DNA from: CAVUAF01 sp963739375
GTDB taxonomy: Bacteria > Acidobacteriota > Terriglobia > Terriglobales > Acidobacteriaceae
Length of the DNA: 64,000 nt
Assembly: GCA_963739375.1 (NCBI GenBank)
Contig: CAVUAF010000003.1
Span: 124,001-188,000, forward strand
Direction of reading: 5' to 3'
Shown here: positions 33,258-41,915 of the stretch, in pieces
Layout of the letters: every line of letters starts with the position of its first letter
How positions within the stretch are numbered: the stretch's first letter is position 1
Made by a program: the position numbers and the translations under genes
The notes under the pieces: generated by a model
The model's input: only the letters and a program-made list of their open reading frames with translations
Database searches by the model: none
Told to the model about the DNA's origin: nothing

Positions 33258-36200
33258 TTGCTGGATTTCGCCGCCATTACCGGGCTGGGGTCGCGCGACA
33301 TCTTTCCGCAGCTGTCGGGGGTCCTGCTGCTGCTCGCCATTATGGCGCTGCTCTTCCGCGCCTTCCGTGAAAAGTATCTGCTGGGCTGGGCGATGGGCTG
33401 GTGCATGTACCTGCTCTTCACCTTTGCGGGAGCCCTGGCGGCAGCGAACCCGCAGGTGATTTACTGGCACGCGGCGCGCGATGTCACCTACGGCCTGACG
33501 GCGGCGCTGTTTGCGGCCTCCGTCCTGCATTACACCGGCAAACCGCGCCACGTCCTGCTGGCCGCGATTCTGGCCGCGCTCGGGCTCGACCTGGCGCTGG
33601 TCCACGCCTTGCTGCGGCCCGACTCGCTGCTCCTGGTGCGGGCCAGCTACGGCTGCTGGGTATTGTTGTGCGGCTGGGCGGCAGCGCGGCTGGCGGTGTT
33701 CAGCCGTGGCCGGGGCAGCGCCAGTCCCTGGCTGCTGGTGACGGTGCTGGCCTTGTGGCCGCTGGAAAACCCCGACCTCACCCAGCTCCCTGCCGCCGGC
33801 CGCTCCGTCTTCGAGGTGGCGCTGGGCGCGGCCATGCTGCTGGTCATTCTCGACGATCTTCACCGCCGGCTGCGGCGGCTGGCGATTGTGGACGCGGTGG
33901 CGGCAACGCTGGCGGAATCGCGCGAGTTTGCGCCCATGATCAGCCATGCCCTCGACCACCTGCGCGAGGTCATCGGCGCCGATTGCGCGTGGTTCCGTCT
34001 GCTCGACGGCGAGCGGCTGGTGTTGATTGCGCAGGTGGGCGTTTCCACCCGCTACCTGCAGGCCCGGGCAGTGCTCGACGCCAAAGAGAGTTTCACCGGC
34101 CGGTGTATTGCGGAGCGCCGTGCCCGCGTCCTGCGGGCCCCCGACGCCGACCCGGAAACGCGCCAGCGCCTGCGCGAAGAAGGGTTGCACCACGTGCTGG
34201 TGCTGCCGGTCGAGGGCCGCAACGGTCCGGTGGGGGCGCTCTCCTTTGGCGCCCGCCACCACCGCAGCTACACCGCCGACGAACAGCAGTTTCTGGCCAC
34301 CACGGCACGCCACCTGGGCATCGCGGTCGAGAACCTGCGGCTGCTGGAGCAGATCCTCTACTCGCAGCGGCAGTGGGTGAACACGTTTGACTCGATTGCC
34401 GACGCCATCCTGGTGCATGACGACCTGGGGCGCATCATTCGCGGCAATCGCAGCCTGGCGGTCCGCCTGCAGCGCGAGCCGGCGCAGATGATCGGCGCCG
34501 CGTTCGCCGAACTCCTGGGACGCACGGATAGTGCTTGTCCCTACTGCGCGCAGCCGCAGGCCGAGTCATTTGCCGACGCCCGCGACCCCTGTTTTGGGGG
34601 CACCTCGGTGGTGGCCACGTATTCCTACAGCGAGGACGGCAGCGCGCGCCTGGGCACGGTGCACGTCATCCGCGATACCACCGAGCACCGCATGGCCGAG
34701 GAGCGCTACAAGCGGCTCTTCGACGGCGTCCAGGAAGGCGCCTTCATCTCCACCCCGGAGGGGCACCTCGTGGAGTGCAACCAGGCGTTCGTGCGCATGC
34801 TGGGGTATGAAAGCCGGGAGGAGCTCCTCGCCCTGGATATCGCGGGCGCGCTCTACGCCGATCCGGCGCACCGCACCGCCTTCCGGCGCGAGATGGAGGC
34901 CACGGGTTATGTGCAGGGGTACGAAGTCACGCTGCGCCGCAAGGACGGTTCCTTAATAACGGCGCTGGAAAGCAGCTTCGCCACCCGCGATGCGGCCGGC
35001 AACGTGGACCGCTACCAGGGCTTCCTGCTCGACATCACGGAAAAGAAGCGCGCCGAACTCGAGCTGCGCCGCCGCAATGAGCAACTGGCCGTGCTCAATG
35101 CCATCGCCAGCATCGCCAGCCAGGCCGCGGGACTCGGCGAAATCCTGCAGCAAACGCTGCGGCGCGTCGCGGAGCTGTTCCGTGCGGACACCGCTTCCGT
35201 CTACCTGCTCGACGAGGGCGGCCACACCCTGCGGCGCCACGCGGTGCGCGGGCACCACTTTGCGGGCGCGGCTGCCGAACTGGACCTTACCCCGGAGTTC
35301 CTGGAGCGGGTGGCCCAGCAGCACCTCGAGCTGATCACCCTGGAGCACGCCCGCTCGCTCCCCGCCTCGGTGCTGGAAATGATCCAGGCGGAAGGCCTGC
35401 GCGCGATCCTCTGGGTGGTGCTGTGGGCGCAGCAGCGGCCGATCGGCGTGCTCGGGGTCGGGTGCCGCAGCGAACGCGTCTTCACCGAGGAAGAAGGCAG
35501 CCTGATGATCAGCATCGGCCGCCAGCTGGGTGGCACGGTCGACCGCGAGCGCCTGTACGAGCAGACCACGCGCGCCTACGAGGACCTGCGGCAGACCCAG
35601 GAACAGCTGCTGCAAAGCGAAAAAATGTCGGCGGTTGGGCAGCTGATTGCCGGCGTGGCCCACGAGCTGAACAACCCGCTCACCGCCATCCTGGGTTACG
35701 CCGAGCTGCTGGCCGGGGAAACCAGCTCGCCCCGCAGCCTGGATTTCGTCCAGAAGATCAGCCGCCAGGCCCACCGCACCCATCGCGTGGTGCAGAACCT
35801 GCTCTCCTTCGCGCGCCAGCGCAAGCCGCTGAAGGAGCAGGTGGACCTGCGCACGGCAGTGGAAGACACGCTGCAGTTGCGCGACTACGACCTGAAGCTC
35901 AACAACATCACGGTGACGCGTGACTTCAGCGCCGTGCCGCTGGTGGTGGCCGATTCGCACCAGCTGGAGCAGGTGTTCCTGAACGTCGTCAACAACGCCG
36001 CCGACGCCATCCTGGAGAAGGCGCGCGGCGGCTCGCTGCACGTTCGCGTGTACGCCGAGGGCGGCAACGCCTGCGCCGAGTTCCACGACAGCGGTCCCGG
36101 GGTGTCCGATCCCAAGCGCATTTTCGACCCCTTCTTCACTACCAAGCAGGTCGGCAAGGGCACCGGCCTGGGACTCAGCATCTGCTACGGCATCGTGAAG

Positions 36201-36731
36201 GAGCACGGCGGCGAGATTGCGGCCCACAACCACCCGCGGGGCGGGGCCGTTTTTGTCATCAAGTTGCCGGCCACGGTGGTGGCGGAGGCAACTCCGCCAG
36301 CCCCCATCCTGCGCCCCGCGGAAACACTGATGAAAGGCCGCATCCTGGTAGTGGACGACGAGGAGTCGGTGCTGGAATTCGAGCGCGAGGTGCTGACCAG
36401 CGCTGGGGCGGAGGTGGTTTGCCTGACGCGCGGAGAAGAGGCGATCGCTGCGCTGCAGCAGCAGTCTTTCGACGCCATATTGCTCGACGGCAAGATGCCC
36501 GGGGGATGGAGCGGCTTCGATATCTACCGCTGGGTGACCGAACACCAGCCGGCGCAACGCCACCGCGTGGTGCTCGCGCTCTCCAACCTCGATGACGCGG
36601 AACTGTGCGACCTGCTGCATGACAAGAAAGTCGCCTACCTGATCAAGCCCTTCGAAGTGGCCGAACTTATTGCCGTCCTCCGCCGCATCATCAGCAACAG
36701 CAACCAGGGCGCAACACAGCCGCTCCCGTAG
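33258..36731 (+). CDS. Membrane hybrid histidine kinase (7TM-GAF-PAS-PAS-GAF-HisKA-HATPase-REC)
   Basis: About 1157 residues. Seven hydrophobic segments lie in the first 220 residues (for example SGVLLLLAIMALLF, HVLLAAILAALGLDLALV). They are followed by a GAF domain (about 230-375), two PAS domains (about 380-480 and 490-610, MLGYESREELLALD), a second GAF (about 625-770), and the dimerisation histidine in VAHELNNPLTAILGY (about 803). The ATPase domain has NVVNNAADAI, GVSDPKRIFDPFFTTK and GTGLGLSI. The C-terminal receiver carries its aspartate in ILLDGKMPGG. The frame is open from 33141, but that start would abut the divergent gene. I chose TTG at 33258, after AGGAAAC; ATG at 33162 is an alternative. 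It probably phosphorylates the neighbouring HD-GYP regulator. Confidence 0.88.
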   Translation: MLDFAAITGLGSRDIFPQLSGVLLLLAIMALLFRAFREKYLLGWAMGWCMYLLFTFAGALAAANPQVIYWHAARDVTYGLTAALFAASVLHYTGKPRHVLLAAILAALGLDLALVHALLRPDSLLLVRASYGCWVLLCGWAAARLAVFSRGRGSASPWLLVTVLALWPLENPDLTQLPAAGRSVFEVALGAAMLLVILDDLHRRLRRLAIVDAVAATLAESREFAPMISHALDHLREVIGADCAWFRLLDGERLVLIAQVGVSTRYLQARAVLDAKESFTGRCIAERRARVLRAPDADPETRQRLREEGLHHVLVLPVEGRNGPVGALSFGARHHRSYTADEQQFLATTARHLGIAVENLRLLEQILYSQRQWVNTFDSIADAILVHDDLGRIIRGNRSLAVRLQREPAQMIGAAFAELLGRTDSACPYCAQPQAESFADARDPCFGGTSVVATYSYSEDGSARLGTVHVIRDTTEHRMAEERYKRLFDGVQEGAFISTPEGHLVECNQAFVRMLGYESREELLALDIAGALYADPAHRTAFRREMEATGYVQGYEVTLRRKDGSLITALESSFATRDAAGNVDRYQGFLLDITEKKRAELELRRRNEQLAVLNAIASIASQAAGLGEILQQTLRRVAELFRADTASVYLLDEGGHTLRRHAVRGHHFAGAAAELDLTPEFLERVAQQHLELITLEHARSLPASVLEMIQAEGLRAILWVVLWAQQRPIGVLGVGCRSERVFTEEEGSLMISIGRQLGGTVDRERLYEQTTRAYEDLRQTQEQLLQSEKMSAVGQLIAGVAHELNNPLTAILGYAELLAGETSSPRSLDFVQKISRQAHRTHRVVQNLLSFARQRKPLKEQVDLRTAVEDTLQLRDYDLKLNNITVTRDFSAVPLVVADSHQLEQVFLNVVNNAADAILEKARGGSLHVRVYAEGGNACAEFHDSGPGVSDPKRIFDPFFTTKQVGKGTGLGLSICYGIVKEHGGEIAAHNHPRGGAVFVIKLPATVVAEATPPAPILRPAETLMKGRILVVDDEESVLEFEREVLTSAGAEVVCLTRGEEAIAALQQQSFDAILLDGKMPGGWSGFDIYRWVTEHQPAQRHRVVLALSNLDDAELCDLLHDKKVAYLIKPFEVAELIAVLRRIISNSNQGATQPLP

Positions 36732-36790
36732 CGCGCGCCCGCTTCCCCGAGGTCCCCGACCAGGCGAGTACCAGGGCGGCGAAAATCCCC

Positions 36791-36796
36791 TACAAT
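36791..36796 (+). promoter_or_regulatory. Candidate -10 element for amrS
   Basis: TACAAT ends 10 bases before the amrS ATG, so the transcript would have little or no leader. No clear -35 is visible. Confidence 0.35.
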
Positions 36797-36806
36797 AGGG
36801 GCACGG

Positions 36807-37898
36807 ATGTCTGCTGTTTCCACGCCCGAACAACGCCACGCGGCCCGCTGGTGGGAGCCGATGGCGGATGGCCGCCTGCACTGCTACCTCTGCCCGCGCC
36901 ACTGCCACATCGGCGAGGGCCAGGCCGGCTTCTGCTTCATCCGCAAGAATGAGAATGGGCGCCTGGTGCAACTGGGCTACGGACGTCCCGCCGCCCTGCA
37001 GATCGATCCCATCGAGAAAAAGCCGCTGAACCATTTCTTTCCCGGCACGAAGATCTTTTCCCTGGGGACGGCGGGCTGCAACATGGGCTGCTTCTTCTGC
37101 CAGAACTGGGACATCTCGAAGGCGCGCGCCGACCACGTGCGCGCCGCCGAGCTTGCTCCCGAGGAGGTGGTGAGCACGGCGCTGCACTACAAAACGCCGT
37201 CGCTCGCCTTCACCTACAACGAGCCGACCATCTGGGGCGAGTACGTCATCGACATCGCCAAGGTGGCGCACCAGTCCGGCCTCAACACCGTCATGGTGTC
37301 CAACGGCTACGTCACGCGCGAGGCCTTCTTCGACATCTACCGGCACATCGACGCCGCCAACATCGATCTGAAAGCCTTCACCGAGAAGTTTTATTCCAAG
37401 GTCACGCTCACCCACCTGCAGCCGGTGCTCGACGCGCTGCGCTGGCTGCGGCATGAGACCAGCGTCTGGTTCGAGATCACCAACCTCGTCATTCCCACGC
37501 TGAACGATGACGACCGCGAATTCCGCGAGCTCTGCGACTGGGTCCTGGAGAATCTAGGTGACGACGTGCCGCTGCACTTCACCGCTTTCCATCCCGACTT
37601 CAAGCTGCTGGACAAGCCCCCGACGCCGCCGGCGACGCTGCATCGCGCGCGGGCCCTGGCGCGGCAGATGGGCCTGAAGTACGTCTACGAAGGCAACGTC
37701 CGCTCCGACGGCGCCCACACGGTCTGTCCCGGCTGCCAGCGCGTCGTGATCCGGCGCTCCTGGCATTCGGTGCTGGCCAGCGAGGTCGAGGAAGGGAAGT
37801 GCGTCCACTGCGGCGCCGCGATTGCCGGCGTCTTCACCACCGCGCAGGTGGACGAGCGCCGCGCCGCCACCGCCCAGGCAGGCCTCGCCACCGCCTGA
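36807..37898 (+). CDS. amrS: AmmeMemoRadiSam system radical SAM enzyme AmrS
   Basis: The 363-residue radical SAM protein resembles pyruvate-formate-lyase activating enzymes. The cluster motif is CNMGCFFCQN (C91, C95, C98). An N-terminal CYLCPRHCHIGEGQAGFC cysteine-rich stretch and a C-terminal CPGC...CVHCG zinc-like pair complete the AmrS pattern, with FTYNEPTIW and KAFTEKFY in between. In other genomes it occurs with AmrA (AMMECR1) and AmrB (MEMO). Neither is in the window, so it is an orphan copy here. The reaction is not established to my knowledge. Confidence 0.85.
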   Translation: MSAVSTPEQRHAARWWEPMADGRLHCYLCPRHCHIGEGQAGFCFIRKNENGRLVQLGYGRPAALQIDPIEKKPLNHFFPGTKIFSLGTAGCNMGCFFCQNWDISKARADHVRAAELAPEEVVSTALHYKTPSLAFTYNEPTIWGEYVIDIAKVAHQSGLNTVMVSNGYVTREAFFDIYRHIDAANIDLKAFTEKFYSKVTLTHLQPVLDALRWLRHETSVWFEITNLVIPTLNDDDREFRELCDWVLENLGDDVPLHFTAFHPDFKLLDKPPTPPATLHRARALARQMGLKYVYEGNVRSDGAHTVCPGCQRVVIRRSWHSVLASEVEEGKCVHCGAAIAGVFTTAQVDERRAATAQAGLATA

Positions 37899-37966
37899 GC
37901 GCATCCGCTGGGGGCAACAGCAACGGCGCCCTTGCGGGCGCCGCGCAACTTCGGAACCGCAGAGTC

Positions 37967-38713
37967 TCAGCTCTGCAGCGCCGTTTTCTTCTGCTTCACC
38001 CAGCCGGGTTTCACGATCTGCCGGGCGCGCCCAATGGCCAGCGAGTCTTCCGGGACGTTCTCGGTGATGCACGAGGCCGCGCCCACGTAGGCGCCGCGGC
38101 CGACGCGCACCGGAGCGACGAGGGTGGCATCGGAGCCGATAAACGCGCCGTCTTCGATGACCGTGGTGTGCTTCTTGACGCCGTCGTAGTTGCAGGTAAT
38201 GGTTCCGGCGCCGATGTTCACGCCTTCGCCAATCTCCGCGTCGCCCAGGTAGGTGAGGTGATTAGCCTTGGAGCCGCGGCCCAGCTTGATCTTCTTCGTC
38301 TCCACGAAATTTCCGACGTGCGCATTTTCGCCGATGTCGCTGCCTGGCCGCAGCCGCGCATAAGGCCCGATGATGGCGCCGCGCGCTACCCGCGCCTCCT
38401 CCAGGATGCACCCAGGCTTCAGGTGCACGCCGTCGGCGATTTCGGAGCTGGTGATGACGGAGTACGACTGGATGCGGCACTCCGCGCCCACCCGCGTCCG
38501 GCCCAGCAACTGCACGAAGGGTTCGAGGATGCTGTCCTGCCCGACCTCGACGTCGCTGTCGATGACGCAGGTCTCCGGCCGGTAGATGGTGACGCCCGCG
38601 GCCATGAGGGCGCGGCACTTTTGCAGGCGCAACGCGGCATCGAGTTCCGCCAGTTCGGCGCGACTGTTCACCCCCAGGACCTCGGTCGCATCCGCGATGG
38701 GCAGCGCCAGCAC
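37967..38713 (-). CDS. glmU: GlmU C-terminal acetyltransferase part (continuation after the frameshift)
   Basis: The frame carries the end of the linker (ADATEVLGVNSRAELAELD) and the left-handed beta-helix acetyltransferase domain: hexapeptide repeats, YARLRPGSDIGENAHVGNFVE (shortened here), SKANHLTYLGDAEIGEGVN, and the catalytic-loop ITCNYDGVKKHTT. The domain acetylates glucosamine-1-phosphate using acetyl-CoA. The ATG at 38713 is an artefact of the broken frame; it has no ribosome site and begins inside the linker. All landmarks to the C-terminal KTALQS are intact. Confidence 0.88.
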   Translation of the reverse strand: MLALPIADATEVLGVNSRAELAELDAALRLQKCRALMAAGVTIYRPETCVIDSDVEVGQDSILEPFVQLLGRTRVGAECRIQSYSVITSSEIADGVHLKPGCILEEARVARGAIIGPYARLRPGSDIGENAHVGNFVETKKIKLGRGSKANHLTYLGDAEIGEGVNIGAGTITCNYDGVKKHTTVIEDGAFIGSDATLVAPVRVGRGAYVGAASCITENVPEDSLAIGRARQIVKPGWVKQKKTALQS

Positions 38714-39432
38714 CTTGCCCTGGGCCCGCCCAGGAGCCCGGCCATGTCGGTGAGGTAATACTCGCCGGCGGGGTTGCGGGTGGTGAGCCGGTCGATGTGG
38801 GCAAACAGGGGCGGGACCGCGAAGGCATAGACGCCGGAGTTCACCTCGCGGATATGGCGGTGCTCCGGCGAGAGCGCTTTCAGTTCCACGATGGCGGCGA
38901 TCTCGTCGGACTCCGGGCCGCGGCGCGGCTTGCGCACGATGCGCCCGTACTGCGCGGGATCGTGGGGCGTCATGGTGAGGGCGGTCATGTCGGCGCCGCG
39001 CTGGAGGTGGACGTCGCGCAGTTGTGCGATAGTGCCCGGGCGGATGAGGGGCACGTCGCCGGAAAGCACGAGGACGTGGTCGTAGCCGGCGAGTACCTCG
39101 CGACAGCGGCGGATGGCGTCGCCGGTGCCGCGCTGTTCCGGCTGCAGCACGAAGTGCACCCCCGTGTGCTGCATGGCGGCGATGACGCGCTCGGCCTCGT
39201 GCCCGACAATGCAGTAGACGTCGGCCGGGGGCACCACGTGGGTGGCGGCCGCGATCACGTGCTCCAGCAGCGGCTTGCCGCCGATCGCGTGCAGCACCTT
39301 GGGATGCCGCGACTTGATGCGCGTCCCCTTGCCCGCCGCCATGATCGCCACCGCAAAGCGAACTGGGCCGCGCGGGCGGCGAGCCGATGCCGTTTTGGTT
39401 ACGCGTTTCCTCTTGGCCATCATCGGGTTCAT
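38668..39432 (-). CDS. glmU: GlmU N-terminal uridylyltransferase part (frame broken near 38730)
   Basis: Residues 1-236 give the nucleotidyltransferase domain that makes UDP-GlcNAc: AIMAAGKGTRIKSRHPKVLH, QPEQRGTGDAIR, VLSGDVPLIRP, REVNSGVYAF and NPAGEYYLTDMAGLL. One base is missing after CTCCTGGG (plus-strand 38729-38732). The next 18 codons are out of frame; restoring a base gives LGRAQGKVLALPIADATEVLG and a 488-residue GlmU. Because GlmU is required for peptidoglycan and no second copy is visible, I read this as a sequencing error. The start ATG 39432 follows AAGG. It lies 30 bases after yvcK in the same operon. An N-terminal basic extension (MAKRKRVTKTASARRPRG) is unusual. Confidence 0.9.
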   Translation of the reverse strand: MNPMMAKRKRVTKTASARRPRGPVRFAVAIMAAGKGTRIKSRHPKVLHAIGGKPLLEHVIAAATHVVPPADVYCIVGHEAERVIAAMQHTGVHFVLQPEQRGTGDAIRRCREVLAGYDHVLVLSGDVPLIRPGTIAQLRDVHLQRGADMTALTMTPHDPAQYGRIVRKPRRGPESDEIAAIVELKALSPEHRHIREVNSGVYAFAVPPLFAHIDRLTTRNPAGEYYLTDMAGLLGGPRARCWRCPSRMRPRSWG

Positions 39433-39462
39433 CTTACCTTGCGCGGGAAGCTCTGCGCGGGA

Positions 39463-40551
39463 TCAGGTGCCGGCGCCGGTGGCGCCGCGCGGCGTGGCGC
39501 TGGGCCGGTCGGGCTGGGTGGCGAGACGCAGGATTTCGTGCGCCACGCGGTCCGCGGCATGCCGCGCAATCCCATCTTCTTCGCCGAGGTAGTTGCCCAG
39601 CACCGGCGTCACCCCGAGCGCCGCGATGGCTTCCTGGTTGATCACGATCTGCGACGCGCCCTCCAGCGCATACCGCGCCTTCAGCTGGGGCGACAATTCC
39701 GCGCTGTTGAGCAGGGCGTAATCGAACACGTTGCACCCGGCATGCTGGCACAGCGCCCCGATGTGGTCGGCCGCGGTCAGGCCCAGGCTCTCGTTGGCCT
39801 GGGTCATGAGGTTGCAGACAAAAATTTTGATTGCCCGGGAAGCAGCAATCGCTTCCGCTACGCCGTGGACGAGCAGGTTGGTCACCAGGCTGGTGAAGAG
39901 CGATCCCGGGCCGATGGTAATCACGTCGGCCGCCGCCAGCGCTTCCAGCGTTTCCGGCAGCGGCGCCGCGTCCTCCGGCACCATGCGCAAGCGCACGATC
40001 CGCCGCTGGCTGGCGGTAATCTTGGTCTCGCCCTCGACGAACGTGCCATCGTCCATCTGCGCCACCAGCTGCACGTGCGAAGTGGTGGAGGGAAAGATGC
40101 GCCCGCGCGTGGCCAGAATGCCGGCCGAGTGTTTCACCGCTTCCGCAAAGTCGCCGCCGGTGAGCGCCGTCATGGCCGTCAGGAAGAGGTTGCCGAAGCT
40201 GTGGCCCTCGAGGCCAGAACCGCCGGCAAAGCGGAATTGGAAGAGGCGCGAGAGCATGGCCTCGTCTTCCGAGAGCGCCACCATGCAGTTGCGAATGTCG
40301 CCGGGAGGCAGGATGTTGAACTCGCGCCGCAGGCGGCCGCTGGAGCCGCCGTCGTCGGTCACCGTCACCACCGCGGTCAGGTCGGAGATGACCGGCCGCT
40401 CGGGGTTGGCCGGGTCAGGGACGGCGAATGGCTTCAGACCTTTCAGCAGGGTGGAGAGCCCGGTTCCGCCGCCGATGGCGACCACGCGGCACTCCCGCCG
40501 CGCCGCGCCGGCGGACGTGCTGCTGCCGCTTGCTGCCTGGGCCGTCGACAT
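39463..40551 (-). CDS. yvcK: YvcK/GlmR-type UDP-sugar-binding regulator (CofD-like fold)
   Basis: The 362-residue protein has the family start VVAIGGGTGLSTLLKGLK. It continues with AVVTVTDDGGSSGRLRREF (shortened), LPPGDIRNCMVALS, FGNLFLTAMTALTG, VITIGPGSLFTSLVTNLLV and IKIFVCNLMTQANES. This is the CofD/UPF0052 family: YvcK (renamed GlmR in Bacillus) binds UDP-GlcNAc and adjusts amino-sugar and gluconeogenic flux. Here it lies directly upstream of glmU, the enzyme making that ligand, and 9 bases downstream of the TPR gene, so all three are probably one transcript. The N-terminus has an 18-residue low-complexity leader. Confidence 0.9.
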   Translation of the reverse strand: MSTAQAASGSSTSAGAARRECRVVAIGGGTGLSTLLKGLKPFAVPDPANPERPVISDLTAVVTVTDDGGSSGRLRREFNILPPGDIRNCMVALSEDEAMLSRLFQFRFAGGSGLEGHSFGNLFLTAMTALTGGDFAEAVKHSAGILATRGRIFPSTTSHVQLVAQMDDGTFVEGETKITASQRRIVRLRMVPEDAAPLPETLEALAAADVITIGPGSLFTSLVTNLLVHGVAEAIAASRAIKIFVCNLMTQANESLGLTAADHIGALCQHAGCNVFDYALLNSAELSPQLKARYALEGASQIVINQEAIAALGVTPVLGNYLGEEDGIARHAADRVAHEILRLATQPDRPSATPRGATGAGT

Positions 40552-40560
40552 AGATGGGGA

Positions 40561-41223
40561 CTAGCGAGGGCGCGAATTGCCGCGGACCTCGGGTGCGCCG
40601 CCCGCCTCGCCCGGGTCAGGATACAGCAGTTCGGTGAACCGCGGGTCGTCGAACATGTTCTGGAAGTCGCTGTCATTCCGCGCCTGGAGGCGGTTGCGAG
40701 GATTGAAGCGGATGGCTTCGGTCAGGTGCCTGATCGCCTCTTCCGTCTTGCCTTCCAGCGACGACAGCGCCGCCAGCCCGTACCACACGTAGTCGGCCTT
40801 GGCATTCTGCTTCGCCATTTTCTCCAGATGCTCGCGGGCGGCTTCGTAATCCCCGGAATTCATCAGGGAGATGGCGTAGTCGTAATGCTCCTCCGGCGAT
40901 TTGAAGCTGGTGCTGGTGCGCGCCAGCGCCTGGTTGCAGGCATTCAGGTACACCGACACGCGCTCCGCCAGTTCCTTGCTGGGGCCCTGCGCCACCTTCA
41001 GGAAGGCCGCCTTGGCCCGCGCGAACTTCCGCTGCTGCATCAGGCGCACCCCGGTTTCGTACTGCCGGACGACCTCCTTGAAGCGCGGATCTTCCGCCAG
41101 CGAGAGCTTTTTGGGGGCGGCGGCCGGTACCCTGACCACACGCGGCCGCTTGCTCATAACCACCTTCTTTTTCTTAGTCTTAGCTGGAGTTCGCCGGGTC
41201 CTTGCCGCGGGCTTCTTCTTCAT
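40561..41223 (-). CDS. TPR-repeat protein with lysine-rich N-terminus
   Basis: The 220-residue protein begins with a very basic stretch (MKKKPAARTRRTPAKTKKKK). At least three tetratricopeptide-type helical pairs follow between residues 55 and 200 (YETGVRLMQQRKFARAKAAF, YDYAISLMNSGDYEAAREHL, and VWYGLAALSSLEGKTEEAI). There is no signal peptide or membrane span. ATG at 41223 starts the basic segment; upstream in-frame ATGs run into non-coding DNA. It is first in the operon with yvcK and glmU. The basic tail could bind nucleic acid or polyanions; function unknown. Confidence 0.72.
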   Translation of the reverse strand: MKKKPAARTRRTPAKTKKKKVVMSKRPRVVRVPAAAPKKLSLAEDPRFKEVVRQYETGVRLMQQRKFARAKAAFLKVAQGPSKELAERVSVYLNACNQALARTSTSFKSPEEHYDYAISLMNSGDYEAAREHLEKMAKQNAKADYVWYGLAALSSLEGKTEEAIRHLTEAIRFNPRNRLQARNDSDFQNMFDDPRFTELLYPDPGEAGGAPEVRGNSRPR

Positions 41224-41375
41224 TGAGCGTACCTGCGTCGAGCCGCTTCTGAGGGGCCGCTGGCCTGAGCTGGAGAAGACCTGCCAGTCAGCGGCTTTTA
41301 TACCTGTCGCGCGCGGCAGCGTCAACTCTGCCCCGCAACGGCTCTCCCCGCGGTTCAGAACGCAGCGCCGAGGCA

Positions 41376-41828
41376 TCATTGCATGCGGGCGGCTCTTTCC
41401 AGGTCAATTTTCTTGAAATCGCCTCGTAGGATGCCTGCCCGGATCTGTCTCGGCGTCTTGCCTGCCTTGGTCATCTGGTAGGCGTAGAAGGCCTCGGCCA
41501 TGCAGGTGGCGCAGTGGGCGCCGTGTTCGCTCTCGAAGCAGCTGCGCAGGCTCTTGTGGCCGAGGCTGCGGTCGCAGTAGCAGTAGCACGGCTGCTGGTA
41601 GAGCACGTCCGGGATCTTGGCCGCCAGTTGGTACGCGCGCACCTGGAATGCCCGCTGGAAGTTCGGGCCGGTCAGTTGCTCGCCGGCCAGGAGCGGCGGC
41701 AGCTTTTCTGCCTTGGCCGGGGAGGCCGGGTGAAAAGCGGGAACGTCGCTCGACGGCGTGGCCCATTGGGCCGAGCCCGCCACCGTCAGCAGCAGGATGA
41801 GGAAAACTCCGGGAAGGCGTCGCGTCAT
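41376..41828 (-). CDS. Secreted PCYCGC-motif cysteine-rich protein
   Basis: The 150-residue protein has a signal peptide (residues 1-22, RLPGVFLILLLTVAGSAQW). The mature domain contains QQPCYCYCDRSLGHKSLRSC and HCATCMAEAF, seven cysteines in a pattern of the PCYCGC family of exported proteins. The cysteines and conserved histidines suggest metal binding or disulfides. It ends DFKKIDLERAARMQ. ATG at 41828 follows GAGG and is much better than the longer frame to 42404, which is a shadow of lepB. Role unknown; possibly copper or redox chemistry in the periplasm. Confidence 0.78.
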   Translation of the reverse strand: MTRRLPGVFLILLLTVAGSAQWATPSSDVPAFHPASPAKAEKLPPLLAGEQLTGPNFQRAFQVRAYQLAAKIPDVLYQQPCYCYCDRSLGHKSLRSCFESEHGAHCATCMAEAFYAYQMTKAGKTPRQIRAGILRGDFKKIDLERAARMQ

Positions 41829-41903
41829 AGGACCTCGAGAGACTTCGCCTATTGTAGCGCGCCACCCGGGGCGCCTCTTGCCCCAGCGCGCGACGAAATC
41901 CAT

Positions 41904-41909
41904 TAGAAT
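41904..41909 (+). promoter_or_regulatory. Candidate -10 element for lepB (leaderless start)
   Basis: TAGAAT ends six bases before the lepB ATG, so the +1 nucleotide would fall at or next to the start codon. There is no ribosome-binding site, which fits a leaderless message. The -35 is unclear. Confidence 0.4.
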
Positions 41910-41915
41910 GGGGCC

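Noticed and set aside
38797..41226. 809-codon plus-strand open frame
   Set aside because: Antisense shadow of glmU, yvcK and the TPR gene; composition is typical of a shadow frame.
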